This document shows positions 28,629-42,000 of a DNA stretch of 64,000 bases, one piece after another. This DNA is from Bimastos eiseni (taxonomy: Eukaryota; Annelida; Clitellata; Crassiclitellata; Lumbricidae). The first letter of the stretch is position 1. Each line of letters opens with the position of its first letter. A model generated the notes under the pieces. The model did not search any database, was not told the origin of the DNA, and worked only from the letters and a program-made list of their open reading frames with translations. A program made the position numbers and the translations under genes. The stretch lies in NCBI GenBank assembly GCA_959347315.1, contig OY365811.1, forward strand, positions 40,504,946 to 40,568,945. Direction: 5' to 3'.

Positions 28629-29239
28629 CCCCAAACACAGCAAGAGGTGAGGTCTCGGTGAGTTATATCACGTTAGCGCAATTATAAGCTATTCCTTTCT
28701 TATGTATCACCACCAGGGGTGCAAAAAAACCAAGATTTTTTTTAATCAAAAGGATTTTGTCACAACAGTGTTGTAACTTCTGTTGTAAAAAGCCTCAAAC
28801 ACAGCATGAGAAAGAGCTCCAACTCGCTTTTATACTTAATTTAGCTTGATTTCGGCCTAAATAACATTACAATTAGAAATAAAATAGTAATATTAGTAAA
28901 TTGAATAAAAATATTTTTAAAAAATTGCTATTTTTTTACCTTTTGTATTTGTTGTAAAAAAACAAATAACCAAAAACTAACATGTTTCCAGCCCTGATCA
29001 CCACGCTCTACCTGTCTCTCTCTGATCTACCGAAAATTGCGTTTTTTCCATTGCTTTCTATATATACAGTATTATACTGTATATCACTGCGCAGCTGTTT
29101 CCTAACTGGCCTCGCACAATTTATACCAATAAAATTATATTATTATTTTAAATTTCATTTGCTCAACATTTATTATGACTAGACTTAGGTACTTAACTGT
29201 TACGCGTTTAATTTTTTGAAAACTCTACAACTCGGCATT

Positions 29240-29490
29240 TATAACGCGCTTTAACCACCTTTTATATACATGGCTTTAACACGACAAGTCGTGTACGAAA
29301 GCGCACACACGTCTCGACGACGCAACTGCAGTTGAAATGCAGCTTGCAGAGCAATAATTGTACGCGAAGGACTTGCTCAGGGTCCCTACACAGTCGCAGT
29401 GACGCCTCGGACGAGAATCGAACCCGCTCACTCAACGCACACCCAGTGTTACGGGCCGACCGCTCTAACCAATCCACTACCTTGCCACAC
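29240..29490 (-). repeat. tRNA-derived SINE (minus orientation)
   Basis: The minus strand reads a tRNA-like head: GTGGATTGGTTAGAGCGGTC (A box) and GCGGGTTCGATTCTC (B box). This is followed by GTGTAGGGACCCTGAGCAAG, the same body as the copy at 1080. The 3' tail contains GCGCGTTATAAATG, resembling the GCGCTATATAAATG end of the LINE-tail repeats, so the pair may share reverse-transcription machinery. Confidence 0.7.
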
Positions 29491-30079
29491 GTTATAAATG
29501 AAAGATTCCTTGAATTTAGATCTAAAAATTATTTATTAGTACAGTCAACAATTCTTTATCTTTCACAAAATCAGTTTGTATTCGGAAACCTTCAGGAATA
29601 TGAAATCTTACTAGCATTAAATAAACTACGGTTAACACATTAATTTTGTTACTAATTTAGTGTTGGCCATCCTCTAATAAGTCTAATTTATTCTGGTCAC
29701 ATTTCATAGACCAGTCACATTTCATTTTGGTAAGCGGAAAATCGGAGATTTGTAAACTAGCATACTAGAAAGTTATAGTATGCAATAATAGTACCCGATT
29801 CGGATTAACCGCGTGCATAAGTTGTACCAGAGTAGGAGTAACTGCAAGATTGGCTGCTAAACTAAACGCTATAAAAATTTTGAGTGTTCATTTTATAAGT
29901 TGATGAATATTTGTGATAGAAGATTCTATTGGCTATTTATTATAGACCAACCAATCAAAAGGCATGTAACATAACTCGCTTATAAGCAGAGAGACTTGTA
30001 AACAAGAAATTTTTCTAGAATTGGTTTGTTTGCGGCGAAATTTGTTTTTCTTTAGTGTTGGCCAGCGGTCGACCGAAAA

Positions 30080-33000
30080 ATGTTTAGTTTTGAGGGCGAT
30101 TACAAGCGAAAGCCAGTCCAAGCGCTTGGTGGCTCCAGTCGAAACGTAAACAACAAATTAAATATGTTTTCGGAGTTCTTCAGTAACAATAAGTTCATGC
30201 GCATGACTCTACAATTTTAATTTTCGACCATAGATTTCTCAATACTGTTATAATGTGATGCGTGTAGGGGATGTTGTTTGCTTTTGCTAAAGGTGTGCCA
30301 AGGTTTGCCTTAAATATGCGTAAAACTTCCAATTGCAGTCAGCCTTGAGTTGATTTTTGAATTGAACGTACTTAGAACTAATTGAAGACTTTGGTTACTT
30401 TCATGATATCAGAAATTTTTGTTATTTAATTGAAACTCTGTCGCGCCGTTATCTGATTATTTAATACAATTCAAATTCATTTAATAAGATCAAACCGACA
30501 AATCGCAACTTAATGAACGTTGATTGGAAAGTCAAATCTTAAGTCAGTCAATGCGCTTCAGTCGACTTGTAATTCAGGTTGCAAAAGTCATGATGGTTTG
30601 TGAGAGTAGAGAACCAGAAGGGCATACATTGATTAAGCACATGTTGAAAATACGTTGTCCAAGCGCATCAAAACCAAACCATAATCAGCTCTGTATCTGT
30701 AATGAATAGGGACTTAATCAAATTTACTTATGCTTACCTAATAATTGTTCATCAACAGTTACTATTCATTGTAAGATTGGATATCCCATGCTGCTTCTTG
30801 CCTCTGGATCAATTGACCAGCCACCTTAATTTAAAAAAAAATTGCTGTGTCTTCAATTTTCTATGGTTTATCAAACATTATTTGTGCCTGTCTGTTGCCC
30901 AGTTACCAACTTACTGTTAATTTTCATGCTTTCAATTCTACTCTGAAGCCTAGCTTTTGCAAGAAACAAGAAACCTTACCATGATCGATCCAATCTGTCA
31001 ACCATCCTATTTCTAAAGGTATAGACACAGCCTAGTTACTCTGGGTGGATTATTTCTGGGCAACCGACTTCTTGTTCTTTCCAGGATATCTTTATTGACA
31101 ACCCTTCTGGTTTGTCTTGGCACTTATGGATAAGCAGGTGCCCCCTACAGAAGCATAGGAATATGCCGGTGACTTATTTAAAAGATTTGAAGGTTGGGTT
31201 GGCATGGTCTATTATATGCAAGACCTTAAATGACATGCCAACCATTTAACTGATTGGAAAATGTGCCAGGTCTGGGATGAACAACAGTCGTTATTGAAAC
31301 ACACATTTGCATCTTATTTATAAAAAATTTTTCCTTCAGGAATCGAGAGAAACTCTGCTACAGCGCACGCAGGAAGACAGACGCAAGAGAGAGGTTGGTC
31401 AATTGGAAACTAGCGACGATTGTTCTGACACTAATCTCTGATTAAATGACTTCTGTCTATATTGAAAACCTACCTCTTCCAGTCTACCCATATCTCAGCC
31501 CAGCGTCAAAGTGCACTTCTGAACTTTTGTAAGGAGGGCATTATGAAATTGCAATCGTATTGTGTTGTACTGTTTTCTTCTCCAGTGTTCTGCTGTTAGT
31601 AATCAGACAATCCGTTCTTCTATAATATTCCGCTTAATATGTAATCTGCTTCAAAGAGTCTAATGTCATATTTCCTATAAGTACATTTAACCGAACGATT
31701 GAATATAGTCATATTCAAATTGATAACCTGAAGATAATGGAAGAAATATTTTCCTCTTACCGTGACAGTTCATTTCGCCTGCTCGTCTTCTAAATCAACA
31801 CTGATCCTTTTCAGTATCTGTTAGTCCAACAGTGTGAAATGAGCTCTGTTTCTAATGTAATGTATTTGGAAACTTACATAGCGCCATTTGATATCATAGG
31901 CGCTCACGACTCAACTCCAACGAGCTCTGTTTGGTAATGCACCACCACCTCCCATCCATCCCTGCTTTCAATTCCCTCTGCTGCTTAAGAATACCTTCTT
32001 CCTCTTGGCCTGGAACAGAAGCACTTAAGGGGCGCTATATAAATTCTGATTGATTTATTGATTGATTGACCTTTTACTTATTTGTAGCTGCTGAAGAAGC
32101 AACAAAACAGCAGCATTAAAATCCAGTCGTGTTTTCGATCGGCTCAGACTCGTGATGAAGCTGTGAGTTCATTTACGCTTAATACTTAGAGAGATCATGC
32201 TAGTTATGGTCTGGCCTAAGGTAAGAGGGAGCTATTCGGATGCACTTAAATGGCACTACCAGTATACTGTGCATATTTATATGCTTAATGGTATGGAGGC
32301 TATTGCATTGTTATATGTTGATTTATGCGTGCATATCATGTGAAAAATCTGCCTTAACCCTTTAACGACCAGTGTGTACCAAAATGTATGGGAAAACATA
32401 TGCAGCTGGTCGTTAAAGGGTTAAGTCCGAGTTTCTCAGTTTTGGAGTATAATGTACCATTTTCAAGAGGAGCACATTCTCTTTACAATGACACCAAAAT
32501 TATCTTTCTATCTCAATCCTTATTGAATATTTGGATAAATAGCAAGGTGCGTCTTTGGAAACTATTTTTCCGAGTAAAATGCATCTAAAGGGGACCCACT
32601 GTTAAAATGGTACAATACCTTAGTAACCATGCATTGATTGCTCTTAAAAATCGTCGTGTTTAATTGGCATTTTATTTGCAGCATATTCCAAAAAATTTAT
32701 CAAAGTATCTCGATTGGTATAAAATTTGTTGCTATTTGAACATGTATGATAAAAGTTTTAACTTATTTCTTAATTGTAAAACAATAATTGTGTTGTACAA
32801 ATGAAATTAAAGAGCTCTGAACTGCAATTATTCTATGTAATTCTGCATTAAATGATTGTGTCAACATTTAATTTTATATCTATGTCATTGTCATCATAGA
32901 ATATTAATGGGTTGCCTATTTTTCTCTTTGGTTTTTCTTGCTGATGCGGTTTTTTTTTAAGTTGTGCTTTAAGTTTTCACCTATGATGTGTTCATACTTC

Positions 33001-36000
33001 CTATCTCATGTTATTCCTTTTGGTTCTTGTTGGCATTTATTAAATTTCAATTGCATTGTCTTTTTAAGAAACGAGAGGAACGTGGTCTGTTCGACGTTTT
33101 CTACCAGCAGTTCCAGAAGACAACAAAAGGCGATGCCAGCAGTCAGCTGGGATTGGACATGAACAACTTAGCCAAGCTAACAAGACAGTTCCTCTTCTTC
33201 TACAACCCGAAAGTAGATAACGATCGATTGGTAGGTACCAGATTCAGATATCAAATAAACCACGTGATGACTCTCTGCTTTGTGTAAGAGAGGCTCTTTT
33301 GTTCATTGGAGTACAGAGTAATGCAAGAAATATGCCTCCATAATTAATTTGCAATAATTTCTTTTACATTATTTTTTTTTAAATTAATTACTTAGGAGCC
33401 TTTTTTCTTCCCTTTTGTTCCCATTCCTGTTGGTTATCAATGCATGCATTAGTTACATTAATAGTTGCTAGATTGACATTAGTTACATTAATAGTTGCTA
33501 GATTGACAATAGTTACATTAATAGTTGCTAGATTGACATTAGTTACATTAATAGTTGTTAAATTGACAAAAGTCAATCGGTAATTCTGTTGTTCTAATGC
33601 TTCTATAGAGCCAATTAGCATACACAGGATATTGAAAGCCATAATTTGAATTGCTCAGAAGTTGGTCATGCGTAGATTTAAAATTCTCTTCGATTGGCAG
33701 ATGAAAGGACGGCATAAAGTAACATGGAAGGAAGTCTTGTAATTGAAACCTATGGAAACATAGCATCATTAGTTACATTAACAGTTGTTAAATTGACATT
33801 AGTTACATTAACAGTTGTTAAATTGACTGTGTGAACCTGGTGCACTCAGAGTGATTACTGTTACAATGAATACCGTTGTTTGATGCATTGATACGAGTTA
33901 CTTTGAAATAATTATGGTAATTGTGGTTACTGTACATTGACAGTGGTTACTTGGTATGTTGGCAGTATTTAGTTATACTGATGATTATTACAGTGATAGT
34001 TGTTACATTGATTGTAAAATGTGTTGTCAGTGGATACATCAATGGTGGTGACCTGACACACACTGACAACAGTTGACATTGAAGGTACTTACATTGTCAG
34101 TAGTTACATTGACAGTGGTGTATTTTTCTTTGGTATTGTCAGACGGGATTATGTCAGCTGACGATGAGGCTACAGGTGAACGTTGTCAGAGGCATTGCAT
34201 TCAATGAAGAGACTCCAGTCTACCAGATGAAGCGACTTCTACAGATCTGCTGCAGGTAACTGAATCGGAATTTGAGCCACATCTGTTTTGCTTTGTCCTT
34301 TGGGGGACACTATATAAGTCTACAGTTGGTGACCCATCCGCTTGACTCACGCCAAGCCTCTTGTGGGTCCATCTACCTGGAATGAACTTCCTCCATCACT
34401 GAGGACTAAGCTAAACTAATGACTGGCTTCTCTCCATCGGCTTCTCGCTCTTTATTCCGCCCCTCCGGGGTTTCCGTGCTAAGAGCGCCTCTGAACAGTT
34501 ATTCTGTGAGAGGCGCTATATTCTAAAGATACGGTACGATGAAGGAGGCATATGAAAATGTTAAATTGCAGTTTTATGTAAGCGAACCATCCGCAGAGAT
34601 TTGTTTGCATCTGACAAGTGCCACATGTGGATTGGTAATGATGATGGTAATTTCAAATTTATATAGCACCACTTCTAGTAAGACCCATCAATGGCATTAC
34701 TGACCTAATCCACTGTTGCCACTAAGCTGAACAATTATAAGGGTGGCCTTACTTAGCGGGTCTTGCAACCCTTCTGGGCCCCCATTTGCTACCAGCTCAT
34801 TATAATTTTATGACATGAATGTGATACTAAGATTGTATAATGATAGGATCAAATGATTTGATTTGTCTTAACCTTGGTATGTAGGTATAGCCTTGTTTTG
34901 TGGTTTGTTAGATCTTGATTTGGCGGAGTTCAGTAAGGGCACAGTAGTGTAGCAGAAATACTGAATCTTCTATGTTTGTTTGTTTATAACTATATATGCA
35001 TGTATTCAATCCTTGCAAAGATTTATATAGCACTCCTACATGATTATTACTCAGGAGCGCTCCCAACTCCAGCATGGCTGAAAGGAACAGTTTTACGACA
35101 AATCTGTGTTTGTTTTTATGTTTGTGTTAATGTTCTTATGTTTGTTTTTATGTATGTTTCAATGTATCTGTGTGTGTGTTTCTTTGTATGATTTTGTCCT
35201 TGTAGGTTATTAGGAAAAGATGCTGCATTGTCAAGCTCTGCTGCGATCCCATTGCGAATGCTTGAGATCTTCACGGATCCTGACGTTTACCAGAGACATG
35301 CGGGTTCTATGTTTGCGATGAATGTTATTCAGAATATTCTAGAACATCTCATTCGCAATGGTGAGCCTTTTCCGTTTTAACTTGGGTTTTAACGCATTTA
35401 TTTGTTTATTTATATATTGAATGTTGCTTGGTCGAGGTCTTCTCTAGAGAAGATGAACTGTGCAAGTAACAACCGCTCTTTTGAGACAAATTATGGAGGG
35501 AAAGAGTTAATCTTGGCCAATTTTCCCCTACAAATAATTTATTTAAATCTATTTAATTAATTAATTAATTGTTAAAATCTGCAGCCCTAGGATTATGTCA
35601 TAAACTGACCACATTTTTATATGAATTTTTGGCATGAAGTGGCCACATTTTCTTACCAATTGTCAAATTAATTGGCAACATTTTACATACCATTCATGCC
35701 ATTAACAATGACTCTTTTATACCACTTGTGTTGCTTGCATACCAATTATATTCTGGAACAGTCAGAATTTTTTGCAACAAGTTTCCTGTATTTCTTGGCA
35801 TGAAACTACAACATTTCTCAGACCTCCAGTCGTGTTTTGCTAGGCTACTATCACTCGATGCGTGCTTTGATGGATAGTAAAGTTCCTACGAGTATCGAGC
35901 GACCAGAGTCTCTGATGTCGTCTCAGACATCCATTGCAGGAACACTACTTGAACTCATCCGCCGACCAATCGCTCTCATGGCCAGCGCAGAATATGACAC

Positions 36001-39000
36001 AGCATTCAAGTGAGTTGATGGTGGTTGTTGTTTAATTGCACTGTGTTATAATAAAGATCATTAGCGTCGCCCTTCTACTTTGTCCAGGCTTGGGACTGAC
36101 ATTGCTGGACTGCAAGCAGTGTTGGAGTTCAGGTGAGTTGATACTTTTGATAAAATATTTATTATTATTTATATAGTGCCTCTTCAAGACCTTCCACTCA
36201 GGAACACTTCTGAGCCAAACCTGGATAAAAAGAAAGTCGTAAGGTTGAGATGGAACGTGTTGGAGTGGCCCATGGGTACTAGATGAAGAGCGACGGGAAG
36301 CCCATTCCAGTTTGCAGGGCCAGCAACCGAGAAGGCTTGTGGAGGTCTGAGAGTCCGACAAGAATCTTGGCCTGTAAGAGGAACAAAGGTTGTTATCTTG
36401 GTACATTGACATTTACTTTAACGGCAAATATTTGTTGTAACAAATGATGTTGACTGTTTTTTGTCATCATTTGTTTGCAGAACTTTTGATAATCTTTCAG
36501 AGAAATTTCAAATCTTGTAGTTGATATATGTCTCGCTTCTTTCCAGGTCTGTTCTGCTTCGGTCGATGTGTTCCGAAATGTTCTGTCGGCCGCACACGGA
36601 GGCAATCGGCCGCCTTCTTATTCCAGATCTTGTGAATGGGAAGGTTCCGTTTCCGTTCCACTCGTTCCTGATCGCACTCGTTCCTCCAAACGACGTGGGC
36701 GAGAGTGGTGCAGCGAAAACGGATCGCCCTGATTGGTCGCTCACCGTCCAATCATCTGTCTGGCTGCTTTATAGTGTACTTCGACTGAGCGAGAACCAAC
36801 TAGGTATTCATCATTGAAGCTTTGTTTATTTTTAGCATAAAGCAAAATTTAACTGAATGGTTTTATGCAGAATATTCGCTTTGTATTCTCTTCGGAGCAG
36901 AATAGTTGGCTAAGTTGCTATTCGGTTTACGACCGAATAGTTGCGGTCGGACCGAATGCATCTTTTTCTGCAAAAGCGGCGGCTGCTATGCCGAGTGGAC
37001 TGAAGTAGCTCTTTACTGCCTGGACCACAGTATTACAGCGTCAGCCGTCTAAATTCTAAGTTTAGTTAAACTAGTTCCATTCCTAGTTTACACAGACTGG
37101 CAGAAGGATGCAAAAATTACTTGTAGTTAACTGTTTACTTATGGTTTATGTATTAAATTTGCTGAACTGAAACTTTAGCTCACATTTGAAATTTGTCAGT
37201 TTAAACTAGTATAAAATAGTATTTTGCATACTAATCGTATTTGGCCAAAAAGTTTATCGAATTTTTCGTTTTCGGTTGAATAGTGAAAATCACCTATTCG
37301 GTACAGCCCTAGTTTAGAGCAAATATACTCAACCTTGATGCGACTAATTATAATTGTAAAAGTCTCATGGTAAATTGTCCCCAACTCCTCATAGGGATGG
37401 TCTTATAATCGAGGTGACATCACTGGTGTGTTTACTGCCTCCCTGGCAATCTTGATACATTTATTCATGGTGATGACGCTGATGTTGTTGAAGATGATGA
37501 TGATGACAAGTGGAGCAGTTATCACCACTTTCATCTCTTATGTAATATGTAATGTAATGTAGCACTTATAGAGTGCCACTCTTATTATTTGTTGTTGTCA
37601 GGTATTTGAACTTTGTTCTTCATTATCATCATCATGATTTATCAATCCATTGTCATGTAGTTGCCTTTGTTTTTCTCCACGGCAGACCGGCTATCCAACG
37701 ACAATATGCTTGTGTTTCTTATCATTCTGCATAAGCTTATTCCTCACCTGAGGATTCGGAAGAGGAAGTCCGCATTTGATGATGAATTCTCAGACACAGA
37801 CGAAGAAACAATGGATGTTGAACAAGAGGTCATCATCCTTTGATTATCTTAATCCACCTAACTCATCTAGATTCCATCTTTCCACACGATTAAAATAATA
37901 ATAGTCATTGTTAATCATCGGTAGGTTACTAATCAATGATGGATTCTAATCAATTAGAATCGATGAGAAAAATTCTAATTCTAATCGATTAGCTTCAAGA
38001 TTTTGCTGATTCTAATTCTACCTAATCGGCAAATTTCAGTAGCTTATCCTATTTCTGATTGTTGATCGAATAGACAGAAAGATGATTGCAACTGATTATC
38101 TGCAGGAGTTTGCTAATTCTAATCGATTTATCAAATTTCATTAGCTAATTCTAATTACTACTCGGTTACAAATTAACTTATCCTGCCTTCTCTGTTGTTA
38201 ATAGTAGTGTTAATATTATTATTATAATTTTTTTTATACCCAAGGTAGTTCTGAACCCTCAGGTGATACAGAAATGATTCAGGCATTATTATAATTATTA
38301 TTATTATTATTATTATTATAATTATTAATATCTGTTTGTAAGCCATTGAACATAAATACAGACTAATTAGTTAGTCCTTAATCGACTGTTTTCAATATTT
38401 AAAAAAATATTATTTGTTCTCCACATTATTAGGCATTGACCTCATCTATGAATAGGTTTGGTTGCATGCCTTTTGCTTCAGACTCTGGTTCTATAAATCT
38501 GATGATTGATTGCAATCATTCTAGTGTGATTGGGTTTCTTTCTCATAGTCAGAAACGTTCGAAGTTTGCCAGGAATGTCTAAAGATTCTGGAGTCGCCGT
38601 CGATCGCGAGCTGCCTCTTGCTGCTGAGTCAGCGCAGTGACCTGCGCACCTTAACGGCTCTGTGTACCTTGTGTCACACTCTGATGGAGGAAGATTGCAT
38701 GGAAATACACAAGACAAGGTCCACAGCTAATCTAATGAGATTGAGTTAAATTCGACCAAACGTTTATCAAATCTCTGCCTGCTTAACGTGGTGGACCAAT
38801 GCGCAACTATTCTCGTGCGTAGTACAATCCAATCTGATTTCAATGCAAGGGGCATAGCTGCTCATCATAGTGGCCAATCCTGTCCTTTGCCTTTCCCTCT
38901 TCCCTTCCATTGGCCCTATTCTCATCCCACTCCGTCTTTTCCCTCTTCCCCTTCCCTTTTCCCTCTTCACTTCCCTCTTCCCTTCCCTCTTCCATTCTCT

Positions 39001-42000
39001 TTTTCATTTCATTATCCATATTCCCATCCTACTCCCTCTTTTCCCTCTTCCCTTCCCTTTTCCATTCTCTCTTCCCTTCTCTCTTCCCTTCTCTCGCCCT
39101 CCTGGCACTTAATACATACTTAATATGATCCTCTCAACTACAACAAGTTGAATAAGGGCCCATCCATATGTTGTATATGCAAAAAATCAGATTTTCGGAC
39201 CCTCTGTGTTGCACCGCATATCTTTTTTGCACCCCCTCCCCATGCAAAAGTTAAATAGCTCAAGCTTTATAAGACATTGATTTTACGTAGGCTATTTGTT
39301 TTTTAAGTATCATTTGTAACACATTAAGTTTGTTAACTAATAAAGAAATAAAATACCAACAACACTTGCATTAAGAAAGTTTTAATGTTACATAAAATTG
39401 ATTAAGCAGGAATATAGGCCGTGATTGGGTCTATAATTCTGATTTTAGTATTCCATAATGTGGACATCATAATTAGACAATTATGTTTGCATACATACAT
39501 ATTTTTCGAGACCCTTCCCCCTACTGTACGCTAAATCGCCGAAATTCCTTCCCTCTGGCTGCATACATAATAAGTAGACGACCCCTAATGTCATCAATTT
39601 ATGCAACACAAAAACAATAAATAAGGAAGCGTATGAAAATGCTTCTCTCATCACTGCAATAGTTACCTATGCAAGAATATATGGCACTAATTCCCACTGT
39701 TTGAACTTGCTTCAAACTAAGCCAATGCTGTAACACCGCAAATAATATTTAAGTGCAGGGCCCAAAAGTGGGGAGTGACTGTCACAATCGCTTTTAGATA
39801 TGGGGGTGACTGGACTATATCCTAACAATGCAGAGTTACACCTATTGTTCTTCAGGATGTCATTGTTTTGTTTTGTTTGTTGTTTTGCTCTGTAGGCTGC
39901 TTTACTCTCTGGCGTTTAATTCGCTGTTTCTTCATAATCTCTGGTCTGCATGTCTCAGTATTTCGACACAGTCAAACAATGGGTGAGTGAACCATTTTCC
40001 TATCGTTAATCTAGTCTAATGCTTCCATTTTGCAACATATCTCGATAGGCAGAAGGCACAGACTGGGTACTAGCAACAAATTCCTTTGGCATCGTATATT
40101 TATTGTATTGTATTTGTTGATTTATATAGTGCCGCTCCAGCAGTGGATATTCAGTTGAGCTCCCTGTGCCAGAACCACGAGAGTAGAAAAGGTTTTGAGG
40201 AGAAAAAAGGATGTTAAAAGAGGATATAATAATAATAATAGTAATAATTATATTAACAGCGCCGATTTATAAGGCACAGTAAACATGACCTTGACCACTG
40301 CAAGGTTGCTGTACAACGTAAGACGGAAGTCAGCAGACAGGGTAAGCCTTGGAAAGCAGAAACACTTCCAACTTAGTTTAAAGAAATCTAACAAGTCGGC
40401 CAATCTAATGGTAGGTGGGAGATTTTTCCAATACTGCGGACCAGCGGCCGAGAATGCACGGTCGCCGAAACGCCACCTCATCCTCCGCATTTATGTCAAC
40501 ATTCGTTGTGTTTGCCAGTTAAAATTTTTGTTTCGTCAATTAAATACTTTACATCAGTTTATAAAGTGATTTTATGTTTTAGGAACAGTTTTTTACTTTT
40601 TACCCTCTTTTATTTAACTTGGCTTGCATGAAGTTTGTCATGAATGCAACAAAGGTTCGTTGGAGTTCTTTCAACATTTTTTTCGGTATCTTCCTGTCGG
40701 CCTACCGAGCTGAAATTTTGCACACATTTCAGGCTTGCATGAGAATGCAATGTATCAAATTTTTACAGACATAACTTAAAAATTGAGAAAAGTGAGAAAA
40801 ACCCCAAAAATTAAATATCGTTTAACTACTTGAACAACTCCTCCTTGACAAGCTCCACTCCAGCAAGTTTACATCATCAATGATATTTAATCAAAATTGT
40901 CTTAAGGAAATTGAACGATTGCGCCAAGTACCAGATAAAAGATGGTCCCGAAAAACCTATGTTTTTTACTTTAATTTGTTAAGTTTTTATCACACATCTA
41001 TGGTTAAACTTTCATGTTGATGCGTTTAGTTTTCAGTCGACCCTGCTGCAGATGTTGTCGCGTGGTTTGGCGATGAGCACGTTCGATCTGAATCGGATCA
41101 TTCCAATGCTTTCGATCTTCTGCTCTCATTTCAGTCACTTCATGATGTCGCTCCACGACTCGGAGTTTCATGGCGACTCATCAAGTAGGCTGTCTTCAAT
41201 AGTGCATGACATTTAGGGTAAAGTAAAGCAGTGCAAGGTAAGATGGAGTAGGATAAGATATAATATGGTAGGGTAGACAGGGTAAAATTAAAATAAGGTG
41301 GGTGAAGTTAGATAATGCAGTTTGTTTGACAAGGAAATGTATTAAAGTAACGTCACCAAAGTTACCAAAAAGATTAAATACAATTGTTGCTGTTTGAAAT
41401 CTGCAGCTTCCAAAAGTCAGCTAAAAATAGATTTGAAAGTCTAAGAAAAAAACTGCTGTCGTATTTTCCAGATTGGACAGATGGATCTTAAATCGCCCTT
41501 TTTATAAATGATTAAATTGTATCAATGTATTTTCCAAGTTATCTAATCTAATATAAAATATATAAATATATATAAATTGTCTTATTATTATTATTAGTCA
41601 ATGTAACGTTTAAGCTAATGTGTAATCTAACATGTAATATGATTTAATATGTAATCTAATGTGCCATTATGCTAATGCCAAGTTCTTGTTAGAGATTGTC
41701 TTCTAGTTGTGAGTGATTGTTGAACCGTTTTTCCAGATACGAAGAACTCGATGCCTTTCACGTTGGATAAGTTGCCCCACATCGCTCAGATGCTGTGCGA
41801 CGCGTGTCTAGGAATCATCGAACTGACACATCCGGACACGAAACCCGTCATCGGAGTTCACCACAACGTTATCTCCGCTGAAGATATGAACCTCCAACAG
41901 GAGATGCTCATGGCCGTCTTTAAGGTACTTTAGAAACCAATTTTCAGTGTAATTTTTTGGAGATAGTGTGCACTGGATATTTTGTGTGTGCAAAATGTTA

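Noticed and set aside
29332..29490. Functional tRNA gene
   Set aside because: A and B boxes are present but the cloverleaf arms do not pair well, and the same head-body-tail structure recurs at 1080, so it is a SINE.
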